Positions 9,235 to 17,563 of a DNA stretch of 64,000 bases are shown here, piece after piece. Position 1 is the first letter of the stretch; each line of letters starts with the position of its first letter. The notes below the pieces were generated by a model. That model had not been told where the DNA came from, did not search any database, and saw only the letters and a list, made by a program, of their open reading frames with translations. The DNA comes from JBALVT01 sp036960305 (GTDB taxonomy: Bacteria; Pseudomonadota; Gammaproteobacteria; Pseudomonadales; Halieaceae), in assembly GCA_036960305.1 (NCBI GenBank), contig JBALWA010000005.1, forward strand, positions 91,998 to 155,997. The letters are read 5' to 3'. Made by a program: the position numbers and the translations under genes.

Positions 9235-10619
9235 CAGCGGTTAAGGTACTTGTCTAGGGTCTGGTGAAAGTGGCGGATACGCACCTCCTGATAATTGGCC
9301 AGCGTCACAGCGCCTTTCCTAGAGGCCCTCAACCCTTTTTGCACCTGGGGCAGGTTAGCGCCATCCTGGTCGAACACGCGCGCCAGGCCGGCGCCCATAA
9401 CATCCGCCGCAGCAGAGAAAGGCTCATCGGCGGACAACTTGCGGGTCATCGCATCCGCGGGCGCTTCCTCGCCCTCCGGATAGCGGGTCAGAATGAAGAC
9501 ATCCATGATACAGCTGTTCACATCATCTCCGTTGGGGCGGTGCCGGTAGGTAATAACCGGACCCAGCCCCGCCCAGGGAGCGAAGTTGGGAAACAACAAA
9601 TACAAGTTGGAGTCCATCAATTCAGACATGGTGGCTGTCGCCGTCATGTCTTCACCAATCTGCTCCGAGACGCCTGGAAGATTCATCTCCGCAAACTTTT
9701 CCCTGGCAGTCTGGCCCGGCGCAATCTCGGGACTCTCCTCGGCACCGGCCAGTTCCATCATGCCATCCATCGTATCCTGCTCAGTGAATCGTGTAGCATC
9801 GCCGGGGTTCGGCACACCGTAGGCAGTGATCGTTCGGCTCACATTATCGCCCCAGACATCATACTGGGAGTTATCAATCGCCTGGAAAGGCATTAGCTGT
9901 GGATGTATCACATTGGCATGGTAGGACTCGATAAAGGCCTCCAGAACCACTTTCCAGTTCGCTGCAATTACCTTCTCAACGTGCACGGACACCGTGCGCT
10001 GCTCGTGTTTCCAGTCGCCGAAATGTTCTGGCAATATCCCCAGGTACTCCTGAAAATCCTGCGCGTTTTCGTCCATATTGATAAACACCCAGCCGCCCCA
10101 GACTTCCACCTGAACCTCGGGCAAACTGAACTCGTCGGCTTTTACGTGCGGGAAATCCCATTGGCAAGGTGCCCCCTGAAACTCACCTTCCAGATTCCAG
10201 CTCCAACCGTGATAGGGGCACCGCAACTCCTGGGCGCCACCACCTGCACCACGCTTCAGGGCCCGGCCACGGTGCAAACAGGAGTTATAGTAACCCTTGA
10301 TCTCACCCGCTTCAGTGCGGGTCAGTAAAATGGAGTCGTTAACAATATCGTAGACAAAATAGTCACCTGACTTGCGTAACTGAGTCTCGCGACAGGCCAT
10401 CTGCCATGTCTTGCGCCACATTTTTTCGACCTCCAGGTCAAAAAACTCCTGGGAGGTCCAACGATCAACAGGCAAGTCTTCCGAACCCAAATACGTATCC
10501 GTAGTTGCACGCAGGGCGTCGGGTACGGGGACGGCCTCCTTGTCCAGCAGATCCTGGAAAGTGTCACTGGGATTTCGGGCGGCGATTTGCTCTTTGCTTA
10601 GTTCCACTTTTTCGTTCAT
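9234..10619 (-). CDS. Rieske non-heme iron oxygenase, alpha subunit (second)
   Basis: A 461-residue ring-hydroxylating oxygenase large subunit. The Rieske ligands are C114-x-H116 and C134-x2-H137 (CLHRGR and CPYHGW). The mononuclear iron site is at EAFIESYHANVIHP with H234 and H239. It is longer than the 351-1514 enzyme and only distantly similar, so it is not a recent duplicate. No beta subunit, ferredoxin or reductase is adjacent. It sits between a thiolase-like gene and an acyl-CoA ligase, which places the hydroxylation in an acyl-CoA-based degradation route. Confidence 0.9.
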   Translation of the reverse strand: MNEKVELSKEQIAARNPSDTFQDLLDKEAVPVPDALRATTDTYLGSEDLPVDRWTSQEFFDLEVEKMWRKTWQMACRETQLRKSGDYFVYDIVNDSILLTRTEAGEIKGYYNSCLHRGRALKRGAGGGAQELRCPYHGWSWNLEGEFQGAPCQWDFPHVKADEFSLPEVQVEVWGGWVFINMDENAQDFQEYLGILPEHFGDWKHEQRTVSVHVEKVIAANWKVVLEAFIESYHANVIHPQLMPFQAIDNSQYDVWGDNVSRTITAYGVPNPGDATRFTEQDTMDGMMELAGAEESPEIAPGQTAREKFAEMNLPGVSEQIGEDMTATATMSELMDSNLYLLFPNFAPWAGLGPVITYRHRPNGDDVNSCIMDVFILTRYPEGEEAPADAMTRKLSADEPFSAAADVMGAGLARVFDQDGANLPQVQKGLRASRKGAVTLANYQEVRIRHFHQTLDKYLNR

Positions 10620-10634
10620 CCGTGCATTCCCTGT

Positions 10635-11780
10635 TCAGCGTGAAAGAATGGTAACGGCGCTGATACCGGGCGCGCCGTAGACATGGGTATAGCCCAGCGA
10701 AGGTTCGCCGGGCACCTGTCTTGCGCCCGCTTCGCCCCGCAGTTGGGTCACGTTTTCCACAATCTGGCGCAGCCCTGAAGCACCAATAGGCTCACCATTA
10801 GCAAGGCAGCCGCCATCGGTATTCACTGGCAGACGACCATTGATTCGAGTTTCACCATTGGCCAACAAATGTTCCTGTTCACCGTGTTCGCAAAAGCCGT
10901 TCTCAGCCATGTGCATAATCTCTGCACCCGACTCCGTATCCTGTAACTGGGCCAGCTGAATATCCGACGGACCAACCCCGGCCATTTCAAAGGCTGCCGC
11001 CGACGCGTCGCAGGTGGGGCCTGCGTTGTGTTCCAGAGCCTGGGAGGGTGCAAACACTTCAAAAGAGCCATAGCGTCTGGAGCGCAATGCCGCACCCTGG
11101 ATCATAATAGGCGTATCAACCAGCTGTTTCGCCTTGTCCGCGCGACAGACAATCAGCGCCGCGCCCCCTTCTGCCGGGGAGCAAAACATGAACTTGGTCA
11201 GCGGATCGCTGATCATCATCGAATTGGCAATTTCCTCCAAACCAATAGGGGTCTGCCGCCAGGCATTAGGGTTCAGGGAACCGTTGATAAATGCCTTCTC
11301 CGCCACCCGCGCCAAGCTGGTCTCGGATATACCGTAGTCGTGCATATACTTTTGTATCTTCATCGCGAAGAACTGGGTGGTCATCATCATGCCCACCTCA
11401 CCGTACCAGCGTCCCAGCCCCATCGCCTCGGGGTCTGCGCTAAAGGCACCCCGGTCGTGCTTGTCGAAGCCAACAACCATGCCCATATCGAATTCACCCG
11501 ACTTGACCGCCGCATAGGCCGACATCAAGGAGCTGCCACCGGTGGCGCAACCATTGGACACATTGGTGAAGGGTAAACCCGTTAGTCCCAGTTCATTAAC
11601 CAGTGCATCGGCACTGCCCGCACTGGCACTGCCGCCGAAGGCAAACTGCATGTCACGCCAGGCTAGCCCCGCATCCTTAAGTGCAGCACGTGCCGCAAAA
11701 GCCCCCTGCTGCAAACCACTGCGAGTGGGTGTTCTGCCAAAGGGGTGTAGGCCGATACCGATTATCGCTACTTCAGTCAT
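10635..11780 (-). CDS. Thiolase-like enzyme (SCP2/lipid-transfer type), probable retro-aldolase
   Basis: A 381-residue thiolase-fold protein. The nucleophile position is kept (C78 in NGCATGG). In the C-terminal half the usual GHP catalytic loop reads NGEPIGASG, with Glu near 330 in place of His, and the second-cysteine loop (CxGGG in thiolases) reads YGAPG with Tyr near 368. Steroid side-chain aldolases of the Ltp2/DitF group share these changes and need a DUF35 partner; here a DUF35 gene is directly upstream with a 4-bp overlap. I therefore favour C-C cleavage by retro-aldol over classical thiolysis. Confidence 0.85.
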   Translation of the reverse strand: MTEVAIIGIGLHPFGRTPTRSGLQQGAFAARAALKDAGLAWRDMQFAFGGSASAGSADALVNELGLTGLPFTNVSNGCATGGSSLMSAYAAVKSGEFDMGMVVGFDKHDRGAFSADPEAMGLGRWYGEVGMMMTTQFFAMKIQKYMHDYGISETSLARVAEKAFINGSLNPNAWRQTPIGLEEIANSMMISDPLTKFMFCSPAEGGAALIVCRADKAKQLVDTPIMIQGAALRSRRYGSFEVFAPSQALEHNAGPTCDASAAAFEMAGVGPSDIQLAQLQDTESGAEIMHMAENGFCEHGEQEHLLANGETRINGRLPVNTDGGCLANGEPIGASGLRQIVENVTQLRGEAGARQVPGEPSLGYTHVYGAPGISAVTILSR

Positions 11781-12217
11781 AGGGATGCCTCCACGGGTCT
11801 AAAAGCAAAGCTCACGATATCGTTGCCCGCCTCGTCCTGGTTCCACACATCGAATACCAATTCCATTTCCATACCTATTTTCAGCTTGTCCGGGTCGTTC
11901 TCGGTCAAACGGCCTTCCACCCTGACCGCCCCGGGCAACTCGACATAGCCAACGCCATAGGGCCGGAACGTTTCCGCCGTTTCACCACTATTGTAGGGCG
12001 ACTTGGGCATAAAACGCTGCACGGTCCAGGTCCAGAGTGTGCCGCGTGTAGGCAGTTCCTCTATGACTACTGATGCACCGCCGCAGGCAAGGCAACTGGT
12101 TTTGACCGGAAATTCAACGCACTGGCAATCCTGGCAGCGCGAACCCAATAAACGGGGCGAACTGGAAGGCCAGGTGAACAGGCCGTCGGCGATAGCTAAC
12201 TGACTGGCTGATGTCAT
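11777..12217 (-). CDS. DUF35 OB-fold protein with N-terminal zinc ribbon (thiolase partner)
   Basis: A 146-residue protein. A zinc ribbon at about residues 27-45 (CQDCQ and CLACGG, four Cys) precedes an OB-fold domain containing TWTVQRF and GRLTENDPDKLKIGM. DUF35/ChsH2-type proteins bind acyl-CoA and form complexes with thiolase-like aldolases or hydratases. The stop overlaps the start of the thiolase-like gene, so the pair is translationally coupled. It is the first gene of the 12217-7636 operon and is divergent from the gene at 12347. Confidence 0.88.
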   Translation of the reverse strand: MTSASQLAIADGLFTWPSSSPRLLGSRCQDCQCVEFPVKTSCLACGGASVVIEELPTRGTLWTWTVQRFMPKSPYNSGETAETFRPYGVGYVELPGAVRVEGRLTENDPDKLKIGMEMELVFDVWNQDEAGNDIVSFAFRPVEASL

Positions 12218-12346
12218 ACATTACTCCAAAGTACCTGCAGGGATTCTAGCAGCTAGCCAAATATAAAAACAGTTCGGTTTGTTTCTTTTTTGAGGGGCCA
12301 CTGCTACCATGGTCGCCTCAATACGCCCATCCAGCAGAGGCACGCC

Positions 12347-12691
12347 ATGACAATACTGATAAACGGCTATGTAGATTTTGCCCCCGGAAATGACAGCAAA
12401 GCGCTGGCCGACGCCACCCAACTGATGGCCGACACTCGCGATCAGAAGGGTTGCCGTGCCTATGTATGGAGCTCAGACCCCACGACACCGGGTAGAGTGT
12501 ATGTCTATGAGAACTGGGAAAGCGAAGCCGATCTGGCGGCGCATCTTGCAGGGAAATACTATACGGGCATGCTGGCCCTGCTGGGGAAATATGAACTCCA
12601 GGCCACCGACATCCTGAAATACCGAATTGACCACGCCGAACCCGTCTACGACGAAGAAGGCAATCCCAGAGCAGATTTCTTTACCGGCTAG
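12347..12691 (+). CDS. Antibiotic-biosynthesis-monooxygenase (ABM) fold protein
   Basis: A protein of about 114 residues with the ABM ferredoxin-like fold: an N-terminal strand (MTILINGYVDFAPG), QKGCRAYVWSSD, and the YVYENWESEADLAAHL signature of these small heme-degrading or quinone-forming monooxygenases. An upstream TTG (12290) extends the frame, but AGAGG at 12336-12340 supports ATG 12347. It is divergent from the DUF35 operon. The specific reaction is not known; many homologues are uncharacterised. Confidence 0.75.
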   Translation: MTILINGYVDFAPGNDSKALADATQLMADTRDQKGCRAYVWSSDPTTPGRVYVYENWESEADLAAHLAGKYYTGMLALLGKYELQATDILKYRIDHAEPVYDEEGNPRADFFTG

Positions 12692-12701
12692 TAATGCCGT
12701 A

Positions 12702-12726
12702 TCCGCCAGGCTGACTGCCCGGCGGA
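12702..12726. terminator. Strong hairpin between convergent genes
   Basis: TCCGCC, one mismatch, GGC, loop TGACT, GCC, one mismatch, GGCGGA form a 9-bp GC-rich stem between the ABM gene (plus) and the acyl-CoA dehydrogenase (minus). There is no T-tract on either side, so it may be a bidirectional pause or RNA-stability element rather than a classical intrinsic terminator. Confidence 0.45.
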
Positions 12727-12742
12727 CATCAACCTCGCCTAT

Positions 12743-13849
12743 TCAGGCACAATCTCCCAACGCGAGAAAGCGATCCAGGTGATGACCGCTATCACCATAC
12801 ATCGTGTTGAGTTGTATCAGCGCTTTGAAGTGATGGCCAACCGCCAACTCATCACTCATGCCCATTCCGCCATGCAATTGCACAGCCTGCTGTGAGACAA
12901 AGCGTCCGGCCTCACCCAACTTCACTTTAAGCGCACTGGATGCCTGCGCCCTGTCTGTACGCTGCTCCAGATGGGCGAGCACCGCATCGTAAAGCAGCGA
13001 TTTCAGGGCTTCACATTGCATGTACATATCGGCCATACGGTGCTGCAGTACCTGGAATTTGCTGATTGGCTGACCAAACTGCTCCCGGGTTTTGGTGTAC
13101 TCGACGGTCATCTCCAGCAAGGCTTCCATACTTCCCAGCGCCTGGGCTCCCATGGCGATGATCAATTCGTCAACCACTGCCTCTACCAGTGGCAGACCAT
13201 CTTCGGCCACCTGTATTGCCGGCGTTGAGGAAAACTCAATCGCCGCCCCGGGGGAACCGTCGATCAGGGCCACCGGCCTACGTGTTGTACAGGACGCATC
13301 TTCAACCAGAAAGAGCCCAGGGGCAGATGCACCGGCCACCGTTGCTGTCACCAACAGATGATCTGCTGCTGCGCCATTGACCACTGCAATTTTTTCGCCG
13401 TCCAATCGAAAACCGTCGCCGTCGCGAGTGGCCGTTGTGGTCACCGCATTGAGTTGGTACCCGCCCTGCTGCTCGGCAAAAGCAAAAGCCCACAGGCTCT
13501 GCCCGGCAATCAGGGGTTCCAGAAAGCGGGTCTTGATGGCCGTATCACAGCGTGCCAACAAGGCGCCGCAGGTCAGGACCGTGGAGACATAAGGCTGGAC
13601 TACCAGGCCACGACCCAGTTCCTGCATCAATACCATCACCTCAACGTGAGAGCCACCTAGCCCCCCATCGGCCTCAGAGAAAGGCAAACTCAACCAACCC
13701 AGTTCAGCCATCTGTTGCCAGAGCGCCCCATCCAGCACCTGCTGCGAGTCGCGCAGCGAACGGCACACTTCAACGCCGCAGTGATCACGCACAAACCGGG
13801 ACACGCTGTCCTGCAGCATTAACTGTTCATCATTCAGGGAAAGCTTCAA
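12743..13849 (-). CDS. Acyl-CoA dehydrogenase (short, FadE/ChsE-like)
   Basis: A 368-residue flavoprotein of the acyl-CoA dehydrogenase family. It starts MKLSLNDEQLMLQDSVSRFV, has the middle-domain residues FAFAEQQGGY and the C-terminal TREQFGQPISKFQVLQHRMADMY and QLHGGMG motifs that contact FAD. The size fits members that work as heteromeric pairs on bulky CoA esters such as steroid side chains. It lies 20 bp after a SnoaL-like gene and ends convergent to the ABM gene. Partner subunits may be encoded elsewhere. Confidence 0.88.
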   Translation of the reverse strand: MKLSLNDEQLMLQDSVSRFVRDHCGVEVCRSLRDSQQVLDGALWQQMAELGWLSLPFSEADGGLGGSHVEVMVLMQELGRGLVVQPYVSTVLTCGALLARCDTAIKTRFLEPLIAGQSLWAFAFAEQQGGYQLNAVTTTATRDGDGFRLDGEKIAVVNGAAADHLLVTATVAGASAPGLFLVEDASCTTRRPVALIDGSPGAAIEFSSTPAIQVAEDGLPLVEAVVDELIIAMGAQALGSMEALLEMTVEYTKTREQFGQPISKFQVLQHRMADMYMQCEALKSLLYDAVLAHLEQRTDRAQASSALKVKLGEAGRFVSQQAVQLHGGMGMSDELAVGHHFKALIQLNTMYGDSGHHLDRFLALGDCA

Positions 13850-13869
13850 TTCAGGTTTACCTCTTCTCT

Positions 13870-14394
13870 TTATTCAGGATTGGCCGCTGCAACACGTTCT
13901 GCGGCCGTAACAAACACGCCGGTATTACCCGAAGACCACTTCACATATAACCTGGAGTAGCAAATCGTCCAACGACCATCGGGCTGCTGCTCATAGTCAT
14001 TATTGTATTCCCCTACCACGGTGCAAATGTCTTCCGCCCCCGCTTCCGGACCCGTTTCCGGCATCGCAACGTCGGGCAAGATCACATGATCAGCGACCAG
14101 GTAGGCACGACAGCTGATCCTGTCACCCGCCACTGACATCTGGTGATTGGTAATCGCGTGGTGGGTGGTATCGAAGCCATTGATTACGCTTTGCAGCTGG
14201 GCCAGCCAATCCTCCGCACTGCGGGGCACCTGGGCCTGCTCTTCGTTGGGGTCGAGCTCCCCATAATCGATAAAAATACTGTCGGAAAAACAACTGCGAA
14301 CCAGAGACCAGTCCTTGGTATCAATGCCCCGGGCGTAGCAATTGTAGTTTTCGACAATCGCCTGTTGCACGACAAGCCGCTCCAATGGATCCAT
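13870..14394 (-). CDS. SnoaL-like (NTF2-fold) protein
   Basis: A 174-residue protein with the SnoaL/NTF2 cone fold: an N-terminal helix with QQAIVENYNCYARGIDTKDW, then FIDYGE, and a C-terminal WTICYSRLYVKW strand. Members include small hydratases, isomerases, cyclases and dehydratases acting on cyclic or CoA substrates. It sits 5 bp from the SDR gene and 20 bp from the acyl-CoA dehydrogenase, forming one SDR-SnoaL-ACAD unit. The reaction cannot be assigned. Confidence 0.8.
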   Translation of the reverse strand: MDPLERLVVQQAIVENYNCYARGIDTKDWSLVRSCFSDSIFIDYGELDPNEEQAQVPRSAEDWLAQLQSVINGFDTTHHAITNHQMSVAGDRISCRAYLVADHVILPDVAMPETGPEAGAEDICTVVGEYNNDYEQQPDGRWTICYSRLYVKWSSGNTGVFVTAAERVAAANPE

Positions 14395-14399
14395 CTGCG

Positions 14400-15182
14400 T
14401 CAGCTCCCTTCTACATGCTTGGGCACTACGCCCTCGGTAATCGTCGCTGTATTGTCCACCACCATCTCGGCACCATTCACCGCACGGGATTCATCGGAGG
14501 CCAGGAACAACACCATGTTGGCAACATCCTCGGGCTGACCTACCCAGATATTTTCCATACTGGCTGCCACCTCTGGATTGTTCTCGCGCACCACTGCCTG
14601 AACACCCTGCAACATGGGCGTATCCATATTGCCGGGATGGATAGAGTTACAACGAATACCGTAGCCCTCCTGGGTACTGAGACAGGCAATGGACTTGGTC
14701 ATCCCTCGGATCGCACTCTTGGACGCCGCATAGGCAAAGATATTCGGGCCGCCCTGGATACTGGCGGTGGAGCACATATTGATCATGGAGCCACTGCCCG
14801 CCTGCTTCATCAGCGCCAGCGCGTGTTTACAGCCGAAAAATGTACCGTCGGTTCCCACCGCGTTTATTTTCCGCCAAAGCGCCTCGGTAGTGTCCTCAAT
14901 ACTTGCCAATTGCACGATACCCGCACTATTGAGCAGTACATCCAGGCGGCCGTAACGTTCAGCTACGTCCGCCATCACGCGGATCCATTGGTCCTCCCGA
15001 GTAACATCCAGCGGTATAAAATGAGCACCTTCGATACTCTCTGCCGCCGCGGCACCCAGTGTTGCGTTGAGATCAGCCATTACAACCGTGGCCCCTTCTT
15101 GCGCCAGACGCTGCGATGCCGCCAGCCCCAGACCCGAGGCTGCACCCGTTACCAACGCTACCTTTCCTTCTACTCTTCCCAT
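14400..15182 (-). CDS. Short-chain dehydrogenase/reductase
   Basis: A 260-residue classical SDR. It has the Rossmann motif VTGAASGLGLAASQ, NSAGI, the catalytic Ser region (MINMCSTAS) and YAASKSAIRGM with the Y-x3-K pair. It resembles 3-alpha(or 20-beta)-hydroxysteroid dehydrogenases in pattern, but the substrate is not provable from sequence alone. An in-frame start at 15227 exists, but ATG 15182 begins MGRVEGKVALVTG as is normal for the family. It is the first gene of its unit, with a palindrome at 15235 upstream. Confidence 0.88.
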   Translation of the reverse strand: MGRVEGKVALVTGAASGLGLAASQRLAQEGATVVMADLNATLGAAAAESIEGAHFIPLDVTREDQWIRVMADVAERYGRLDVLLNSAGIVQLASIEDTTEALWRKINAVGTDGTFFGCKHALALMKQAGSGSMINMCSTASIQGGPNIFAYAASKSAIRGMTKSIACLSTQEGYGIRCNSIHPGNMDTPMLQGVQAVVRENNPEVAASMENIWVGQPEDVANMVLFLASDESRAVNGAEMVVDNTATITEGVVPKHVEGS

Positions 15183-15234
15183 AATCGAATCACTTGCATT
15201 TTTATTGTGTGATGATACTGTAAACAAAAACAGT

Positions 15235-15246
15235 CAGTACGTACTG
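15235..15246. promoter_or_regulatory. Palindromic operator candidate in divergent promoter
   Basis: CAGTACGTACTG is a perfect 12-bp palindrome at the centre of the 144-bp gap between the minus-strand SDR and the plus-strand PPOX gene. It is flanked by ACAGT and TTTATATT, an AT-rich, promoter-like context. The position and shape fit a TetR- or GntR-type operator controlling both divergent units. No regulator gene is adjacent. Confidence 0.5.
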
Positions 15247-15326
15247 TTTATATTAAATCTAATTCAGGCACGACGCAACGAGCATTCGCTGCCAATTTAC
15301 CAACGCCAACACCGGAGCAATTACAG

Positions 15327-15830
15327 ATGAGCGATGACAACGTCGAGAATTACGATGACGTAACCATGTACGGCCTCACAACCGAGAAGATGGAGGAATT
15401 ATTGCTCAAGCAAAACGAGCTGACCTTTATCTGGACAACACGCGAAGGCCACGGCATGGGCGTGACCATGAGCTACATCTGGCGCAACGGCAGTATCTGG
15501 TGCACCGCGACTGAACAGCGGGCCCGGATGAAGGCTCTGGCCCGAGACCCACGCTGCTCTGTGGTCGTATCCAGTATGGGCACCGGTACGGACATCAGCC
15601 AATCTGTCACCTTCAAGGGCCGGGCTATCCTTCACAAAGACCAGGAAACAAAGGACTGGTTCTACCCGGACTTCGCTAGACACGCCAACAACCCCGCACC
15701 AACCCCCGAGGACTTCGTCGCCTTCCTGGACACCCCTGTGCGCATTATCATTGAAGTCATACCGGAGAAGACCATCAGTTTCGATGGCGGCGTCATGGTG
15801 GAGGCCACCTCCGCTGCGCTGGAGCAGTAA
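15327..15830 (+). CDS. PPOX-fold flavin/F420-binding protein
   Basis: A 167-residue split-barrel protein of the pyridoxamine-5'-phosphate-oxidase-like group. Visible elements are LTFIWTTREGHGMGVTMSYIWRNG split across the first strands, RMKALARDPRCSVVVSS and VTFKGRAILH. Such proteins use FMN or F420 in reductions or act as small flavin carriers. It is the first gene of a plus-strand trio with an SDR and a GST-like isomerase. The cofactor and substrate are unproven. Confidence 0.78.
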   Translation: MSDDNVENYDDVTMYGLTTEKMEELLLKQNELTFIWTTREGHGMGVTMSYIWRNGSIWCTATEQRARMKALARDPRCSVVVSSMGTGTDISQSVTFKGRAILHKDQETKDWFYPDFARHANNPAPTPEDFVAFLDTPVRIIIEVIPEKTISFDGGVMVEATSAALEQ

Positions 15831-15910
15831 GACGTAACACCCTGACGATCTGACAGAGAATAGACTAGTATGTCTATTCTCTGGACTAACACATCGACCA
15901 GGTGAACTGC

Positions 15911-16636
15911 ATGAGCAAAAAAGTTGCACTGATAATTGGCGCCGGCGATGCCGTCGGCAGCGCGATCGCCAGAAAATTTGCCGCCAAGGGGCTGATTGTT
16001 TGTGCCACCCGGCGCAATGCCGACAGGCTGACTCCTTTGCTGGAGGAACTCAAAGCCGCAGGGCATGAGGCGCACGGCTTTTCCTGCGATGCTCGCAAAG
16101 AAGACCAAACTGTCGACCTGTTCCGGAATATCGAAGAGAACATTGGTGAGCTGGAGGTCGTGGTGTTTAACATCGGGGCAAACGTTCCCCTGGGCATTCT
16201 GGAAACCGACAGCCAGAAGTTCTTCAAGATCTGGGAAATGGGCTGTTTCGCCGGTTTCCTGAATGGCCGCGAAGCAGCCCGCTATATGACCCAACGGGGT
16301 CGCGGCACGATCCTGTTCACCGGCGCGACTGCCAGTGTACGAGGGGCTGCGGGGTTCGCTGCCTTTGCCAGCGCAAAACACGGCCTACGCGCCCTCGCCC
16401 AAAGTATGGCCCGGGAACTGGGACCACAGAATATACACGTCGCCCATGTCGTTATCGACGCTGCAGTCGACACCGATTTCATCCGCCAAATGTTCCCGGA
16501 CTTCGAGGAACGCAAGGCGGCGGATGGTATTGTCAATCCGGACCACCTGGCTGACAACTACGTGACCCTGTACGAACAACCGCGCGATGTCTGGACCTTC
16601 GAAATCGACGTGCGCCCCTGGAACGAACAATGGTAA
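15911..16636 (+). CDS. Short-chain dehydrogenase/reductase
   Basis: A protein of about 241 residues beginning MSKKVALIIGAGDAVGSAIA, a glycine-rich Rossmann motif. The NNAG position reads FNIGAN, and the active-site region is TGATASVRGAAGFAAFASAKHG: the Y-x3-K motif is replaced by F-A-S-A-K, so the catalytic Tyr appears to be Phe. Either this is an atypical SDR or another residue serves. ATG 15911 follows CAGGTG and is preferred over GTG 15902. It lies between the PPOX and isomerase genes in one unit. Confidence 0.82.
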   Translation: MSKKVALIIGAGDAVGSAIARKFAAKGLIVCATRRNADRLTPLLEELKAAGHEAHGFSCDARKEDQTVDLFRNIEENIGELEVVVFNIGANVPLGILETDSQKFFKIWEMGCFAGFLNGREAARYMTQRGRGTILFTGATASVRGAAGFAAFASAKHGLRALAQSMARELGPQNIHVAHVVIDAAVDTDFIRQMFPDFEERKAADGIVNPDHLADNYVTLYEQPRDVWTFEIDVRPWNEQW

Positions 16637-16649
16637 ACAGGAGAAACCT

Positions 16650-17252
16650 ATGAGCAAGCAACTGGATTTTTACTTTGACTTCGGCAGTCCCACCACTTAT
16701 CTGGCCCACAAGCGATTACAACAACTGAATGAGCAATATGGCCTGACAGTCAATTACCGACCGATTTTACTGGGGGGCCTATTCAAGGCCACCGGCAACA
16801 CCTCGCCCGTGGCTATTCCCGCCAAGGGACACTACATGCTGACCCACGACCTACCCCGTTTCAGCAAACGCTACGGCGTCACCCTGAATATGAACCCCTT
16901 TTTCCCCATCAACACACTCACCTTGATGCGAGGGGTCTTTGCGGCAATACGCCTGGACTGCCTCGCAGCCTATGTGGACGCTGTCTTTGATGCCGTGTGG
17001 GTAGATAGCAAGAACATGGGGGACGCCGCGATCGTTGCCGAGACTCTGACCGCGGCGGGATTGGATGCGGAAGCCCTGATGGCCTTGACCCAGGACCCCG
17101 AGATCAAGGCGGAACTGATTACCTCGACCGAGGCAGCGGTGGAACTGGGTGCGTTTGGTGCACCTACCCTGTTCATGGACGGCGAAATGTTCTTTGGGCA
17201 GGACCGACTAGATTTTGTTGAGGAGGCTCTGCGCGGACACCAGGGAAGCTAA
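16650..17252 (+). CDS. 2-hydroxychromene-2-carboxylate isomerase family protein (DsbA/GST-kappa fold)
   Basis: A 200-residue thioredoxin-like protein of the HCCA isomerase group. It begins MSKQLDFYFDFGSPTTYLAH, where the SPTTY stretch occupies the glutathione-contact site, and ends with GAFGAPTLFMDGEMFFGQDR, a hallmark of the family. HCCA isomerases act with glutathione in polycyclic-aromatic degradation. CAGGAG at 16638-16643 sets the start. Its last four bases overlap the ParE-like gene on the other strand. Confidence 0.85.
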   Translation: MSKQLDFYFDFGSPTTYLAHKRLQQLNEQYGLTVNYRPILLGGLFKATGNTSPVAIPAKGHYMLTHDLPRFSKRYGVTLNMNPFFPINTLTLMRGVFAAIRLDCLAAYVDAVFDAVWVDSKNMGDAAIVAETLTAAGLDAEALMALTQDPEIKAELITSTEAAVELGAFGAPTLFMDGEMFFGQDRLDFVEEALRGHQGS

Positions 17253-17548
17253 ACGATATTAAGCTGAGGATCCTGCCGGCAGTGTAAGATTCGAATGATT
17301 TCAATCCGGCTACTTCGAAACCGATAGAAAATCACATGGCTATCGACCACTAAACTACGGAGCTTGGGGAGCAGTTCTCCTCGCTCCTGTCCGCTATTCG
17401 GGTTCTCTGTCAGTCCCCACAGCTTATCTCCGATTTGATCAACATATCGAGATGCGCGCAACACACCCCAATTGATGCATCCATACTGATAAATTTCTTC
17501 CAGATCATGTCGCGCAGCAGGCGTGACGACAAGTTTCAATGCAGCCAT
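17249..17548 (-). CDS. parE: ParE/RelE-family toxin
   Basis: A 99-residue basic protein of the ParE toxin family. It contains TPAARHDLEEIYQYG near the N terminus and a central RSLVVDSHVIFYRF strand pair typical of the fold. ParE toxins poison DNA gyrase, and relatives cleave mRNA. It lies 15 bp downstream of the antitoxin gene, the normal antitoxin-toxin order. The 3' end overlaps the isomerase gene on the opposite strand by four bases. Confidence 0.85.
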   Translation of the reverse strand: MAALKLVVTPAARHDLEEIYQYGCINWGVLRASRYVDQIGDKLWGLTENPNSGQERGELLPKLRSLVVDSHVIFYRFRSSRIEIIRILHCRQDPQLNIV

Positions 17549-17563
17549 AGTTGGCTGATTCTA

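Noticed and set aside
9234..10619. The two Rieske oxygenases as a tandem duplication.
   Set aside because: They differ in length (387 against 461 residues), in spacing around the Rieske and iron motifs, and in operon context.
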